Positions 7,000 through 15,313 of a DNA stretch of 64,000 bases are shown here, piece by piece. The stretch is from contig NZ_BLAE01000048.1 in the NCBI RefSeq assembly GCF_009687865.1, positions 27,099 to 91,098 of the forward strand, given 5' to 3'. The notes below the pieces were generated by a model, which was given only the letters and a program-made list of their open reading frames with translations, ran no database searches and had not been told where the DNA came from. Every line of letters begins with the position of its first letter. Position 1 is the first letter of the stretch. The position numbers were made by a program, and so were the translations under genes. The DNA comes from Acrocarpospora macrocephala (GTDB lineage: Bacteria; Actinomycetota; Actinomycetes; Streptosporangiales; Streptosporangiaceae).

Positions 7000-8945
7000 T
7001 GCCCACCCAGACCCGGATGACCGCCCCGACTTCGGCGCACCCGCTGTCGGGGCTACGCTCGCGCGCCGCCGCTCTCACCGGCACCGCGCTCGCCCTCGTG
7101 CTGGGCAGCGCCCTCACCTCCGGCACGCTGCTGGTGATCGCCGCCGCCGCACAGGCGTCGGACGCCGGCGAGAACGCGCGGTACTGGGCGACCGTCGTGA
7201 TGGTCCTGCTGGGTACGGCGACGACCGTGGCGTGCTTCGTCTCGGTCTTCGTCGTCGCCTCGACCTTCGCGCTCAACGTCGCCCTCCGGCGGCGCGAGCT
7301 GGCGCTGCTGCGGCTGAGCGGCGCGACACCCGGCCAAGTGCGGCGCTCGGTGCTGGCCGAGGCCCTCGTCACGGGGGCGCTGGCCGCCGCGCTCGGCGCG
7401 GCGCTCGGGCCGATCACCGCACCCGTGCTCACCGGGCTGATCGACCGGAGCGGGCTGGTGGCAGGCGGCTTCCCCGTCCCGTACGCCGTCTGGCCGCAGG
7501 CCGTGTCCTTCGGCCTCGGGCTGGCGGTGGCGCTGACCGGGGCGTGGGCCGCGAGCCGGCGCGCCGGGCGGATCAGCCCGCTGGAGGCCCTGCGCGAGGC
7601 GTCGATCGACAGGAAGCCGATGACGAGGAGCCGCTGGACCGGCGGCCTCGCCTTCCTGGCCATCGGCCTGTGGCAGGTGGCTCACGCCCCGTCCACCAGC
7701 TCCGACAGCGCGCTCACCGACACCACGCTCGTCGCCGCGTGCCTCATCACCGCCGTCGCGCTCCTGGCGCCCGTCATCGTCCCGCCACTGCTGCGCGCGG
7801 CCTGCCTTCCGCTCGCGCGCGGCCGGGGCGCGAACGGGATGCTGGCCAGGGAGAACGCCGGCGCCGCGGTCCAGCGCACCGCGGCCACCGCCGCCCCGGC
7901 TCTCGTCACCGTCGGGCTGGCCGCGGCGCTGGCGGGCGCGCTGGGCACGGTGAGCGCCGCCCAGCTGGGCGATGTCCGGCACCTGGTGCGTGCGGACGCG
8001 GTCGTGAGCGCGCCAGGTGACGGCTCCGTACCCGAGGCCGCCGTGGACGCAGCGGCGGCGATCGATGGAGCGACGGTGAGCGCGCAATCCCGCGGCGAGG
8101 TCTACCTGTCCAAGCCCGACGGCGACGAACGGCGGGCCGCCATCGGAATAGACGCGCGCACCTGGCCCCGGGCGATCGCGGTGAACATCTTGCAGGGCGA
8201 CCTTGGCGGGCTCTCCTGGCCGGACACCATGGCCGTCGCCCAGCAGGAGGCCGGGGACCCCGCCATGTCCGTGGGCAAGGCCATCCCCGTACGGTTCCCG
8301 GACGGCACGACGCGGCGGCTCGAAGTCGTGGCCGTCGTGCGCCAGGTCTCGGAAGCCCTGCCGATCCCCTCGGTGCTGCTGGACCGCGACCTCCTGCGTG
8401 CCCACGACCAGCGAGCCCGTACCGAGGTGGCGTACGTCAGCGGCGCCGACGTACCGGAGGTACGGGCCGCCATCGCCGGAACCGGAGCCCGCACGGGAAA
8501 CGCCGCGGACTACGCCGAGGCCCTCCACGGCACCGCCCGGGACAGCAACAACGTGCTCCTGGCCCTCGTCGGCGGCATGTCGCTGGCCTACACCTTCATC
8601 GCTCTCGCGAACACCCTGGTCATGACCACGGCGGATCGCAGGAGGGAATTCGCCATGCTGCGGATGGCGGGGGCCACCCGGGGTCAGATCGTGCGGCTCG
8701 CGGCGTACGAGGCCGCGGCCGCCGTCCTGGTCGGCGCACTCCTCGGCATCACCGTGGCGCTGCTCACCTTGCGAAGTCTGGCTTCGGCCCTGTCGGAGAA
8801 CTTCGTCACGATCTCTCCGGTCATGCCATGGGCGCTGACCGCCGCGGCGACGGGCGCCTGCCTCGCGGCGGCCGCCGCCACAGCGGCACTCACCGCGACA
8901 TACACGCTTGGCTGGCCGCGTCAGCCGAGGATGCCGCGGTCGTAG
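6999..8945 (+). CDS. FtsX-like ABC transporter permease
   Basis: A 648-residue permease with two FtsX/MacB-type membrane modules. There is an N-terminal helix at ~25-50, a three-helix module around 65-190 ending in RAGRISPLEALREAS, further helices near 215-330, an extracytoplasmic region at ~335-530, and a last FtsX domain at ~535-640 (FIALANTLVMTTADRRREFAMLRMAGAT). With the ATPase upstream it forms a mechanotransmission-type exporter, often used against antimicrobial peptides or for lipoproteins and signalling. Its 3' end overlaps the convergent response regulator by 25 bases. Confidence 0.9.
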   Translation: MPTQTRMTAPTSAHPLSGLRSRAAALTGTALALVLGSALTSGTLLVIAAAAQASDAGENARYWATVVMVLLGTATTVACFVSVFVVASTFALNVALRRRELALLRLSGATPGQVRRSVLAEALVTGALAAALGAALGPITAPVLTGLIDRSGLVAGGFPVPYAVWPQAVSFGLGLAVALTGAWAASRRAGRISPLEALREASIDRKPMTRSRWTGGLAFLAIGLWQVAHAPSTSSDSALTDTTLVAACLITAVALLAPVIVPPLLRAACLPLARGRGANGMLARENAGAAVQRTAATAAPALVTVGLAAALAGALGTVSAAQLGDVRHLVRADAVVSAPGDGSVPEAAVDAAAAIDGATVSAQSRGEVYLSKPDGDERRAAIGIDARTWPRAIAVNILQGDLGGLSWPDTMAVAQQEAGDPAMSVGKAIPVRFPDGTTRRLEVVAVVRQVSEALPIPSVLLDRDLLRAHDQRARTEVAYVSGADVPEVRAAIAGTGARTGNAADYAEALHGTARDSNNVLLALVGGMSLAYTFIALANTLVMTTADRRREFAMLRMAGATRGQIVRLAAYEAAAAVLVGALLGITVALLTLRSLASALSENFVTISPVMPWALTAAATGACLAAAAATAALTATYTLGWPRQPRMPRS

Positions 8946-9553
8946 GCGGTGGCGACGGCGGCGGCGCGGTCGTTGACGTTGAGTTTGGCGTAGATGTGGG
9001 TGAGGTGGCTTTTGACGGTGGCCTCGCTGATGAACAGGATGGCGGCGACCTCGCGGTTGGGGGTGCCCTTGGCGACCAGGCGGAGGATCTCGCGTTCGCG
9101 GGCGGTCAGGGTGGTGGTGGCGGGGGAACGTACCCGGGAGACCAGGCGGGCGGCGATGGCGGGGGACAGGACGGTGCGGCCCGCGGCGGCGGCGCGGACG
9201 GCGGTGAACAGTTCGTCGCGGGGGGCGTCCTTGAGGAGGTAGCCGGTGGCGCCGGCCTCGATCGCGGGGATGGTGTCGGAGTCGGTGTCGTAGGTGGTGA
9301 GCACGAGCACCTTGCAGCGGGGGTTGCGGCGCGACAGATCCCTGATGGCCTCGACTCCGCCGCCGCCGGGCATGCGCAGGTCCATCAGGACCACGTCGGG
9401 GTCGAGCCGCGCGGCCAGGGCGACCGCGGTGACGCCGTCGGCGGCCTCGCCGAGGACCTCGAAGCCGGCGGCGGAGGCGAAGATGCCGTGCAGCCCGTGC
9501 CGCACGACCGGATGGTCGTCGACGATCAGCAGGGTGATGGGCGGTTCAGTCAT
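8921..9553 (-). CDS. LuxR/NarL-type response regulator
   Basis: A 210-residue regulator. In the receiver domain, LLIVDDHPVVRHG carries the acidic residues, DPDVVLMDLRMPG the phospho-acceptor Asp, and GYLLKDAP the conserved Lys. The NarL helix-turn-helix (LTAREREILRLVAKGTPNRE, then SEATVKSHLTHIYAKL) covers ~145-205. Its start overlaps the histidine kinase stop by 8 bases. It is the last gene of the 12446-8921 operon, so it probably regulates its own ABC exporter. Confidence 0.93.
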   Translation of the reverse strand: MTEPPITLLIVDDHPVVRHGLHGIFASAAGFEVLGEAADGVTAVALAARLDPDVVLMDLRMPGGGGVEAIRDLSRRNPRCKVLVLTTYDTDSDTIPAIEAGATGYLLKDAPRDELFTAVRAAAAGRTVLSPAIAARLVSRVRSPATTTLTAREREILRLVAKGTPNREVAAILFISEATVKSHLTHIYAKLNVNDRAAAVATAYDRGILG

Positions 9554-10778
9554 GGCGCACCAACGGTACGCGGGCCGAGACGGCGGTGCCGCCGCCGGGC
9601 TCGGACTCGATCTCGACGGTGCCCGCCACGCGCTCGGCCCTGGCGCGCATGCCGCCGAGCCCGAAACCGCCGCGCGCGGGCCGGGACGGCGGGTCGAAGC
9701 CGCGGCCGTCGTCGCGGACGTCCAGGCTCACCTCGTCGTCGAAGTAGGACAGGGTGACGCCGATCCTGGTGGCGTGCGCGTGCCGGCCGGCGTTGGCCAG
9801 CGCCTCCTGGGCGATGCGGAGCAGGGCGGCCTCGATCTCCTCGTGCAGGGGTTCCACGATCCCGGTGACGGTGAACTCGGCCCGTACGCCCGTCGAATCC
9901 GACCAGGCCGCCACGATGTTCTCCAGCGCCTTGGGCAGCGGGTCGTACTGCAGCGGGGCCGGGCCGAGGTTGCGGACCGAGCGGCGGGCCTCGCCGAGGC
10001 TCTGCCGGGCCAGGGCCGCCGCCCGCTGGATGTGGTCGGCGGGGGCGGCGCTGTCGGCCGCCGCCTGGAGCTGGGTGACGATGCCGGCCAGGCCCTGGGC
10101 GATGGTGTCGTGGATCTCGGCGGCGAGGCGGCGGCGCTCGTCGTGCACGCCCGCCTCCCTGGCCTGGACCAGGAGCTGCGCGTGCAGACCCGCGTTCTCC
10201 GCCAGCGCCAGCTCCAGCCGGGCGTTGGCCTGGCGCAGTTCGGCGATGGTGTCGGCCTTGGCCTTGGCGCTCTCGCCCTCCTTGACCGAGAAGTGGTGGA
10301 GCAGCAGGACGATCCCGCTGTTGATCGCGTAGAGCACGGCGAAGCCCATCCACTCGGTCGGGCCGTTCAGCGGGAAGCCGCCGGCGGTGGCGGCGGCCAT
10401 GGGCACGGCCGTGGCGAGCAGCGCGGCGCGCACCTGGCGGGGCGGCAGCCAGCGGTCGGCGTCGTAGTAGCCGATCAGGGCGTAGACGGCGAAGACCGGG
10501 GCCAGCCAGGACAGGGCGAAGGAGAGCGCGTACCTGATTGCGTAGTACGCCTGGCCGGCCGCCCCGATCCCCGCCCGGCCGGGGGCCGCCCGGCTCCACC
10601 ACAGCTGCAGCGCGAGCGCGGCGCCGGCCAGCGCCACCGTCCCGCGCCGCGCGCCGGCTCCGGCCGGCAGCAGGTCGGCGGCGACCGCCATCAGCGAGGA
10701 GATGCCCAGCAGCAGGTACGGCCCCCACCGGTAGAACTGCTCCCACCGGACCTCCACCGGCACCGCGTCACTCGCCAT
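9546..10778 (-). CDS. NarL-family sensor histidine kinase
   Basis: A 410-residue kinase with about five or six N-terminal membrane helices (~15-170), a coiled-coil-like linker (KAKADTIAELRQANARLELA), the HisKA_3 helix with His in RRRLAAEIHDTIAQGLAGIV near 225, and an HATPase domain (EALANAGRHAHA; DDGRGFDP; GGFGLGGMRARA). ATG 10778 lies 20 bases after the permease stop and gives a family-like membrane N-terminus; a longer frame would run into the permease gene. It is co-transcribed with the ABC exporter and response regulator. Confidence 0.9.
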   Translation of the reverse strand: MASDAVPVEVRWEQFYRWGPYLLLGISSLMAVAADLLPAGAGARRGTVALAGAALALQLWWSRAAPGRAGIGAAGQAYYAIRYALSFALSWLAPVFAVYALIGYYDADRWLPPRQVRAALLATAVPMAAATAGGFPLNGPTEWMGFAVLYAINSGIVLLLHHFSVKEGESAKAKADTIAELRQANARLELALAENAGLHAQLLVQAREAGVHDERRRLAAEIHDTIAQGLAGIVTQLQAAADSAAPADHIQRAAALARQSLGEARRSVRNLGPAPLQYDPLPKALENIVAAWSDSTGVRAEFTVTGIVEPLHEEIEAALLRIAQEALANAGRHAHATRIGVTLSYFDDEVSLDVRDDGRGFDPPSRPARGGFGLGGMRARAERVAGTVEIESEPGGGTAVSARVPLVRHD

Positions 10779-10798
10779 GCCCCCAGTCTGCGGGCCGG

Positions 10799-11539
10799 TC
10801 ACTCCCAGCGGAACCATCGTGCGGCGGCCGCGATCAAGGCGACGGTCCACAGCGCCGTCACGGCCAGCAGCGACCAGGCGGGCCAGTCGCCGCGCATCGC
10901 CTGGCCGAGCGCCTGCGCGGCCGCCCCGAACGGGGTGAGCTCCACGACGCGGCGGGCGATCTCCGGCAGGACCTGGACAGGACCCCACAGGCCCGCGGAG
11001 ACGACCAGCGGGAAGAAGACGATCGTGGCGGCCGTGGTGGCCGTCCTGGTGTTCGGGACGAGCGCGGCGATGATCGTGCCGATCGCGAGCGCCACCAGGG
11101 CGGCCAACACCAAGGCCACCGAGTAGCCGGGCAGGTGGCGGGGGAGCGACACGCCGTGGATGAGCCGCCCGGCGGCGATCACCAGGACGGCCGAGCCGAG
11201 CGCGACCAGGGTGTGCAGCACGATCTGCGCCGTGAGCAGGGTGAGCGGCCGGACCGGCGTGGTGGACATGCGGCGCAGGATCCCCTGCTCCCGGTAGCCG
11301 GCCAGGAACCCCGGCATGACCTGCGTGCCCGACATGATCACGGCGAGCAGCACGGCCACGGGGACGTAGGCGTCGACCATGCGCAGCCCGCCGAGCGCCG
11401 GGTCGGCCGCCCGGAAGGACGGCAGCAGGCCCAGGATCGTCAGCAGCAGGGGCGGGAAGGCCACGACCCAGAACACCCCCGCCCGGTTGCGGCCGATGAG
11501 GCGGGCCTCGGCTCTGAGTACGGCGGTGGAGGCGGACAT
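10799..11539 (-). CDS. ABC-2 type transporter permease
   Basis: A 246-residue membrane protein with six predicted helices and the ABC-2 core pattern FLAGYREQGILRRMSTTPVR, followed by a helical bundle and LTPFGAAAQALGQAM near the end. ABC-2 permeases export drugs, polysaccharides or lipids. It starts one base after the ATPase stop, so translation is coupled. This is the second gene of a four-gene operon, ATPase-permease-kinase-regulator. Confidence 0.9.
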   Translation of the reverse strand: MSASTAVLRAEARLIGRNRAGVFWVVAFPPLLLTILGLLPSFRAADPALGGLRMVDAYVPVAVLLAVIMSGTQVMPGFLAGYREQGILRRMSTTPVRPLTLLTAQIVLHTLVALGSAVLVIAAGRLIHGVSLPRHLPGYSVALVLAALVALAIGTIIAALVPNTRTATTAATIVFFPLVVSAGLWGPVQVLPEIARRVVELTPFGAAAQALGQAMRGDWPAWSLLAVTALWTVALIAAAARWFRWE

Positions 11540-11540
11540 G

Positions 11541-12446
11541 TCAGGTCTCCCGCTCGGTGAAGTGGAGGAAGGCGTCGTCCAGGGTGGGGGTCGTGACCTG
11601 GAGCCGGTGCGCCGTGATCTGGTGCCTGGCCAGCAGGGCGACCAGCGGCCCGACGGTCTCGTCGGTGCCGCGCACGCTCACCTGGCCGTCCTCGCCGTGC
11701 CGTACGGACACCACCGCGGGCAGCGCGGCCAGGTCCAGGTCGGCGACGGGCCGGGAGGGCGTGAAGGTGATGACCGTGGCCCCGTCGGTGCGGCGGATCA
11801 GCCCGGCGGGCGTGTCGAGGGCGACGACCTTGCCCGCGTTGAGCACGGCGATCCGGTCGCACAGGCGCTGGGCCTCCTCCATGAAATGGGTGACCAGCAG
11901 GACGGTCACCCCGGCGGCCCGCACGTCCTCGATCAGCTGCCAGGTGTCGCGGCGGGCGCGCGGGTCGAGTCCCGTGGTGAGCTCGTCGAGCACGACGGCC
12001 CTGGGGGAGCCGATGAGGGCGAGCGCGATGGACAGGCGCTGCCGCTGGCCGCCGGAGAGGGCGCCGAAGCGGGCGCCGAGCCGATCGGTGAGGCCGAGTT
12101 GTTCCGCCAGCGCGCGCCAGTCGGCCGGGGCCGGGTAGAAGGCGCTGTAGAGCTGGAGCGCCTCGCGTACGGTCAGGTTCTCCTGGAGCGCGCTCTGCTG
12201 GAGTTGCACGCCGAGGATCCGGGTGACCCGCGCCCGATCGGCGCGCGGGTCGAGCCCGGCCACCCGGACCTGCCCGGCGTCGGGCGCCCGCAGCCCTTCG
12301 ACGCACTCGACCGTGGTGGTCTTGCCCGCGCCGTTGGGGCCGAGCACGCCGAAGATCTCCCCTTCCTCGACGGCGAAGGAGACACCGTCGACCACGGGCC
12401 GGCCCCCGTAGGACTTGCGCAGTCCGGTGACTTCGATGATGGGCAT
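11541..12446 (-). CDS. ABC transporter ATP-binding protein (DrrA type)
   Basis: A 301-residue ATPase with Walker A GPNGAGKTTTVE near 40, signature LSGGQRQRLSIALAL, Walker B AVVLDELTTGLDP and H loop LLVTHFMEEAQ. The ~80-residue C-terminal extension (DLAALPAVVSVRHGEDG, then TLDDAFLHFTERE) is typical of DrrA/CcmA-type drug exporters. ATG 12446 gives the standard MPIIEVTGLRKSYG start; a longer upstream reading lacks similarity. It is the first gene of the operon with permease, kinase and regulator. The 36-bp palindrome at 12495-12530 lies ~50 bases upstream. Confidence 0.92.
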   Translation of the reverse strand: MPIIEVTGLRKSYGGRPVVDGVSFAVEEGEIFGVLGPNGAGKTTTVECVEGLRAPDAGQVRVAGLDPRADRARVTRILGVQLQQSALQENLTVREALQLYSAFYPAPADWRALAEQLGLTDRLGARFGALSGGQRQRLSIALALIGSPRAVVLDELTTGLDPRARRDTWQLIEDVRAAGVTVLLVTHFMEEAQRLCDRIAVLNAGKVVALDTPAGLIRRTDGATVITFTPSRPVADLDLAALPAVVSVRHGEDGQVSVRGTDETVGPLVALLARHQITAHRLQVTTPTLDDAFLHFTERET

Positions 12447-12494
12447 GCCTCGATGGTCGCGGGCGGGGCGGCCGCCGGGCATCGCCCGTCGCGC

Positions 12495-12530
12495 TACGCC
12501 CCCATCATCCGATCGGATGATGGGGGCGTA
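12495..12530. terminator. Perfect 36-bp palindrome, terminator or operator
   Basis: Two 18-base arms (first half TACGCCCCCATCATCCGA) form an uninterrupted perfect palindrome. It lies 9 bases after the stop of the secreted SGNH hydrolase gene and ~50 bases before the start of the ABC/two-component operon, both on the minus strand. As RNA it would form a very stable hairpin, fitting a terminator without a U tract, which is common in actinomycetes. The exact symmetry also suits an operator for the downstream operon. Confidence 0.65.
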
Positions 12531-12539
12531 CGACCGGGC

Positions 12540-13934
12540 CTAGTCGAAGCCGAAGCCCCAGGGGAGCGGTTCGCGGTGGAAGAGCCGGCTCGGGACGGCG
12601 TCGGCGATCGCCTTGTAGCCGGTCGGGTTCAGGTGCAGGTGGTCGCCGACGTCGTAGGCCGGGAGGAGCTGCCGCGGGTTGGCCGGATCGCGCGTGGCCC
12701 GGTCGAGGTCGATCACGGCGTCGAACCTGCGGCTGGTGCGGATCCAGTCGTTGACCGTCTGCCGGGCCGCCTCCCGGAATCCCTGCGCGTCGTCGTAGGC
12801 GGTGTTGGCGCCGAACGGCGTCAGCGTCGCGCCGTACACCCGGATCCCGTGGGCGTGGGCCCGGACGATCATCTGGTCGTAGGCTGTGATCAGGTCGGCG
12901 GCGACCTGCTGCTGGGCGGCCTGGGTGGCCTCGGCCGTGCCGATGTCGTTGACGCCCTCGAACAGGATCAGCCACTCGACCCCGCTCTGCGCCAGCACGT
13001 CGCGGTCCAGCCGGCCCAGGGCGTTGGGCCCGAGCCCGTCGTTCAGGACCCGGTTGCCGCCGGCGGCCTGGTTGAGCACCGCCACGTTCGCCGTGTCCTG
13101 GCGGGCGTGCAGGCGGTCGAGCAGCTGGTCCGGCCAGCGGTCGTTCATGTTCGTGGTCGAGCCGCGCCCGTCGGTGAGCGAGTCGCCCACGACGGCGACC
13201 GCCGCGGTCGTGCTCTTCGACCACACCTCCACGCCGCTGAGGAAGTACCAGTGGTCGGTACGGGTCGCCCCCACCAGATCCGCCGCCCCGACGTGATCAC
13301 CCGCCAGCAGGTACGACGAGGTCCGGGAACCGGGATGCGAGGTGATGTTGTTGGAGTTCTGCCCCTGGGCCAGGTACAACGTCACGGTGAGGTTGGAGCG
13401 CGGGGTCACGGTGAAGTTCAGCGGGTCGGAGACCACCTGCGCGCCGACCGGGACGACCACCGAGGACCGGCCGCTGAACGTGACCGGCCGGATGGTCGCC
13501 GGCAGGACCGCGCTGACGCCCGCCTGCCCTCCGGCCGGCAGCGCGATGGTCACCTGGGTGATGGGCAGCGCCGTACCCCCGAAGGCGTTGGAGAAGCGCA
13601 GCCGCATCTGCTGCCCGCCGACCGAGGTGTGTACGGTCTGCCGCAGCGTGGCGTCGGCGAGCACCAGGTTGTCCTGCGTGAACGGCGCCGGGGGCAGGTT
13701 GCCCGGCTCGGTCAGCTGGGGCATCGACACCCAGGTGTTGACCCAGTGCCCCGCCATCTTGGGCGAGACGCGCGCCGGATCCTGTGCGCGGCCCTGCGCG
13801 CCCAGGGCGCTGAAGGCCGGCGCCGCCACGACGACGGCCACCGCGACGACCGCGGCGATCATGACCCGGACGAGCTGCGACATCCGTTCGGCCGGCTGGG
13901 CGAGCACGGCCGGGTACGGCCGGGCCCGCCTCAC
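12540..13934 (-). CDS. Secreted SGNH/GDSL hydrolase
   Basis: A 464-residue exported hydrolase. GTG 13934 has GGAG 7 bases upstream; ATG 13883 is an alternative with a shorter leader. A hydrophobic signal segment (residues ~20-45) precedes the mature domain. An N-terminal beta-rich region (~60-230, starting GHWVNTWVSMPQ) is followed by the SGNH core: VVGDSLTDGRGS (nucleophile Ser), NQAAGGNR, FEGVNDIG and the Asp-His pair in DVGDHLHLNPTGY. The architecture matches extracellular lipase/esterases of Streptomyces-type actinomycetes. It is monocistronic, ending at the 36-bp palindrome. Confidence 0.9.
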   Translation of the reverse strand: MRRARPYPAVLAQPAERMSQLVRVMIAAVVAVAVVVAAPAFSALGAQGRAQDPARVSPKMAGHWVNTWVSMPQLTEPGNLPPAPFTQDNLVLADATLRQTVHTSVGGQQMRLRFSNAFGGTALPITQVTIALPAGGQAGVSAVLPATIRPVTFSGRSSVVVPVGAQVVSDPLNFTVTPRSNLTVTLYLAQGQNSNNITSHPGSRTSSYLLAGDHVGAADLVGATRTDHWYFLSGVEVWSKSTTAAVAVVGDSLTDGRGSTTNMNDRWPDQLLDRLHARQDTANVAVLNQAAGGNRVLNDGLGPNALGRLDRDVLAQSGVEWLILFEGVNDIGTAEATQAAQQQVAADLITAYDQMIVRAHAHGIRVYGATLTPFGANTAYDDAQGFREAARQTVNDWIRTSRRFDAVIDLDRATRDPANPRQLLPAYDVGDHLHLNPTGYKAIADAVPSRLFHREPLPWGFGFD

Positions 13935-14307
13935 CGGCCGACTCCACGGCGCCGGGGGGAGTGCAAAGGTTTCATCGCTGACCCTCCATCAACTCTGTTC
14001 CTGACGACGATCGGCCCCGAAAAGTTTCTGACCAGTTCGGAAATATTTCGGAGGCAACGTACGACGCCTGGATCACCCGGTCAATGGGCTCCCCGCCACC
14101 AAGCGGAGCTCGCCCGCGAGGCCCTAGCGGCGGCCACCACGCACAGCCTCGGCTCCGGCGAGGTTAGGCCCACTGTGATGAGCGAGCCCGACCCGGCGGC
14201 CGCAGATCCTCCGTCCCGTGAAACGTTCACCCCCGATGACACGCGAGCAAGATCTTTGGGGGCCGGGAGTGCCGTGGATAGAGTTGCCGTAATCACGGGG
14301 GTGCGAA
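13935..14307. other. Intergenic stretch between two divergent genes
   Basis: About 370 bases without a convincing gene. The left part should hold the promoter of the secreted hydrolase; GAAATATTTC at ~14037-14046 is a short perfect palindrome in an AT-rich island. The right end carries GGGGGTGCGAA just before the ATG at 14308. Weak open frames here lack coding bias and similarity. Confidence 0.5.
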
Positions 14308-15177
14308 ATGAACGTCGGCCTTGGCCTGCCCATCGGCGATCCGCGGACGCTGCTCGACTGGGCCCGGCGGGCCGACGCCGGGCCGTTCAGCACGATCGGC
14401 CTGCTGGACCGTCTGGTCTACGACAACCCCGAACCCCTGGTGACGCTGGCGGCACTCGCGGGCGCCACCACGCGCATCCGGGTGCAGACGGGGGTGCTGA
14501 TCGCCCCGATGCGGCAGCCCGCCCTGATGGCCAAGCAGGCCGCGACGCTGGATCGCCTCTCCGGCGGCCGTCTCACGCTCGGCATCGGGCTCGGGGCCCG
14601 GCGGGACGACTACTTGGCGGCGGGAGTGGAACTGCGCGGCCGGGGCGCGCTGCTGGATGAGATCATGACCGTGCTGCGCCGCGTCTGGTCCGGCGGGCCG
14701 TACGGGGTTGGAGTGGGGCCGATCGGGCCCGCGCCCGCGCGCGAAGGCGGCCCCGAGGTGCTGTTCGGCACCTTCAGTCCGGCCGGGATCCAGCGGATCG
14801 CCCGCTTCGGGGACGGCCTCCTGTGCTCGGCGCCGCCGGCCGAGATGACGCGCCTGTTCCGCGCCACCGAGCAGGCCTGGCAGGCGGCCGGCCGCGACGG
14901 GCGCCCCAAGCTGGTCGCCCAGGTCAACGCCGCCCTCGGCCCGGATGCCGTCATCGAGGAGGCGCGCGGCCAGCTCCACCGCTACTACAGCGGACCCCAG
15001 TTCCTGAACGCGCCGGATGACTACGCCGACAGCACCGTGCGGCGAATGCTCGGCACGCGCGACCAGATCCACGATGCCCTCGGCCGGGCGCGCGACATGG
15101 GAGCCGACGAGGTCATGTTCTACTGCTGGTCCAAGGACGTGGATCAGGTCGACCGCTTCGCAGACGTGATGCCGTGA
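14308..15177 (+). CDS. LLM class flavin-dependent oxidoreductase
   Basis: A 289-residue member of the luciferase-like monooxygenase family: N-terminal MNVGLGLPIGD strand, TTRIRVQTGVLIAP, then LMAKQAATLDRLSGGRLTLGIGLG, the family's signature region. The C-terminal half carries the barrel's last strands (GPEVLFGTFSPAGI; MGADEVMFYCWSKD). Actinomycete members use FMN or coenzyme F420; the cofactor cannot be fixed here. It stands alone, with a G-rich ribosome site upstream. The substrate is unknown. Confidence 0.88.
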   Translation: MNVGLGLPIGDPRTLLDWARRADAGPFSTIGLLDRLVYDNPEPLVTLAALAGATTRIRVQTGVLIAPMRQPALMAKQAATLDRLSGGRLTLGIGLGARRDDYLAAGVELRGRGALLDEIMTVLRRVWSGGPYGVGVGPIGPAPAREGGPEVLFGTFSPAGIQRIARFGDGLLCSAPPAEMTRLFRATEQAWQAAGRDGRPKLVAQVNAALGPDAVIEEARGQLHRYYSGPQFLNAPDDYADSTVRRMLGTRDQIHDALGRARDMGADEVMFYCWSKDVDQVDRFADVMP

Positions 15178-15313
15178 TTGCTCAAGGCGTGCTCATCGGA
15201 CGATGCGATCTTCGCATGGGCCGGCCAATTCCGGCGTAGCAGCGCTCCCACGCCGGTTCAAAGCGACACTTGTGGGCATTCGTGACTCCCAGTCATAAAA
15301 AGGAAGAGGAGTC

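Noticed and set aside
8921..8945. Overlap of the ABC permease and response regulator 3' ends as a possible annotation error
   Set aside because: Both C-termini match their families in length and content, so the convergent overlap appears real.
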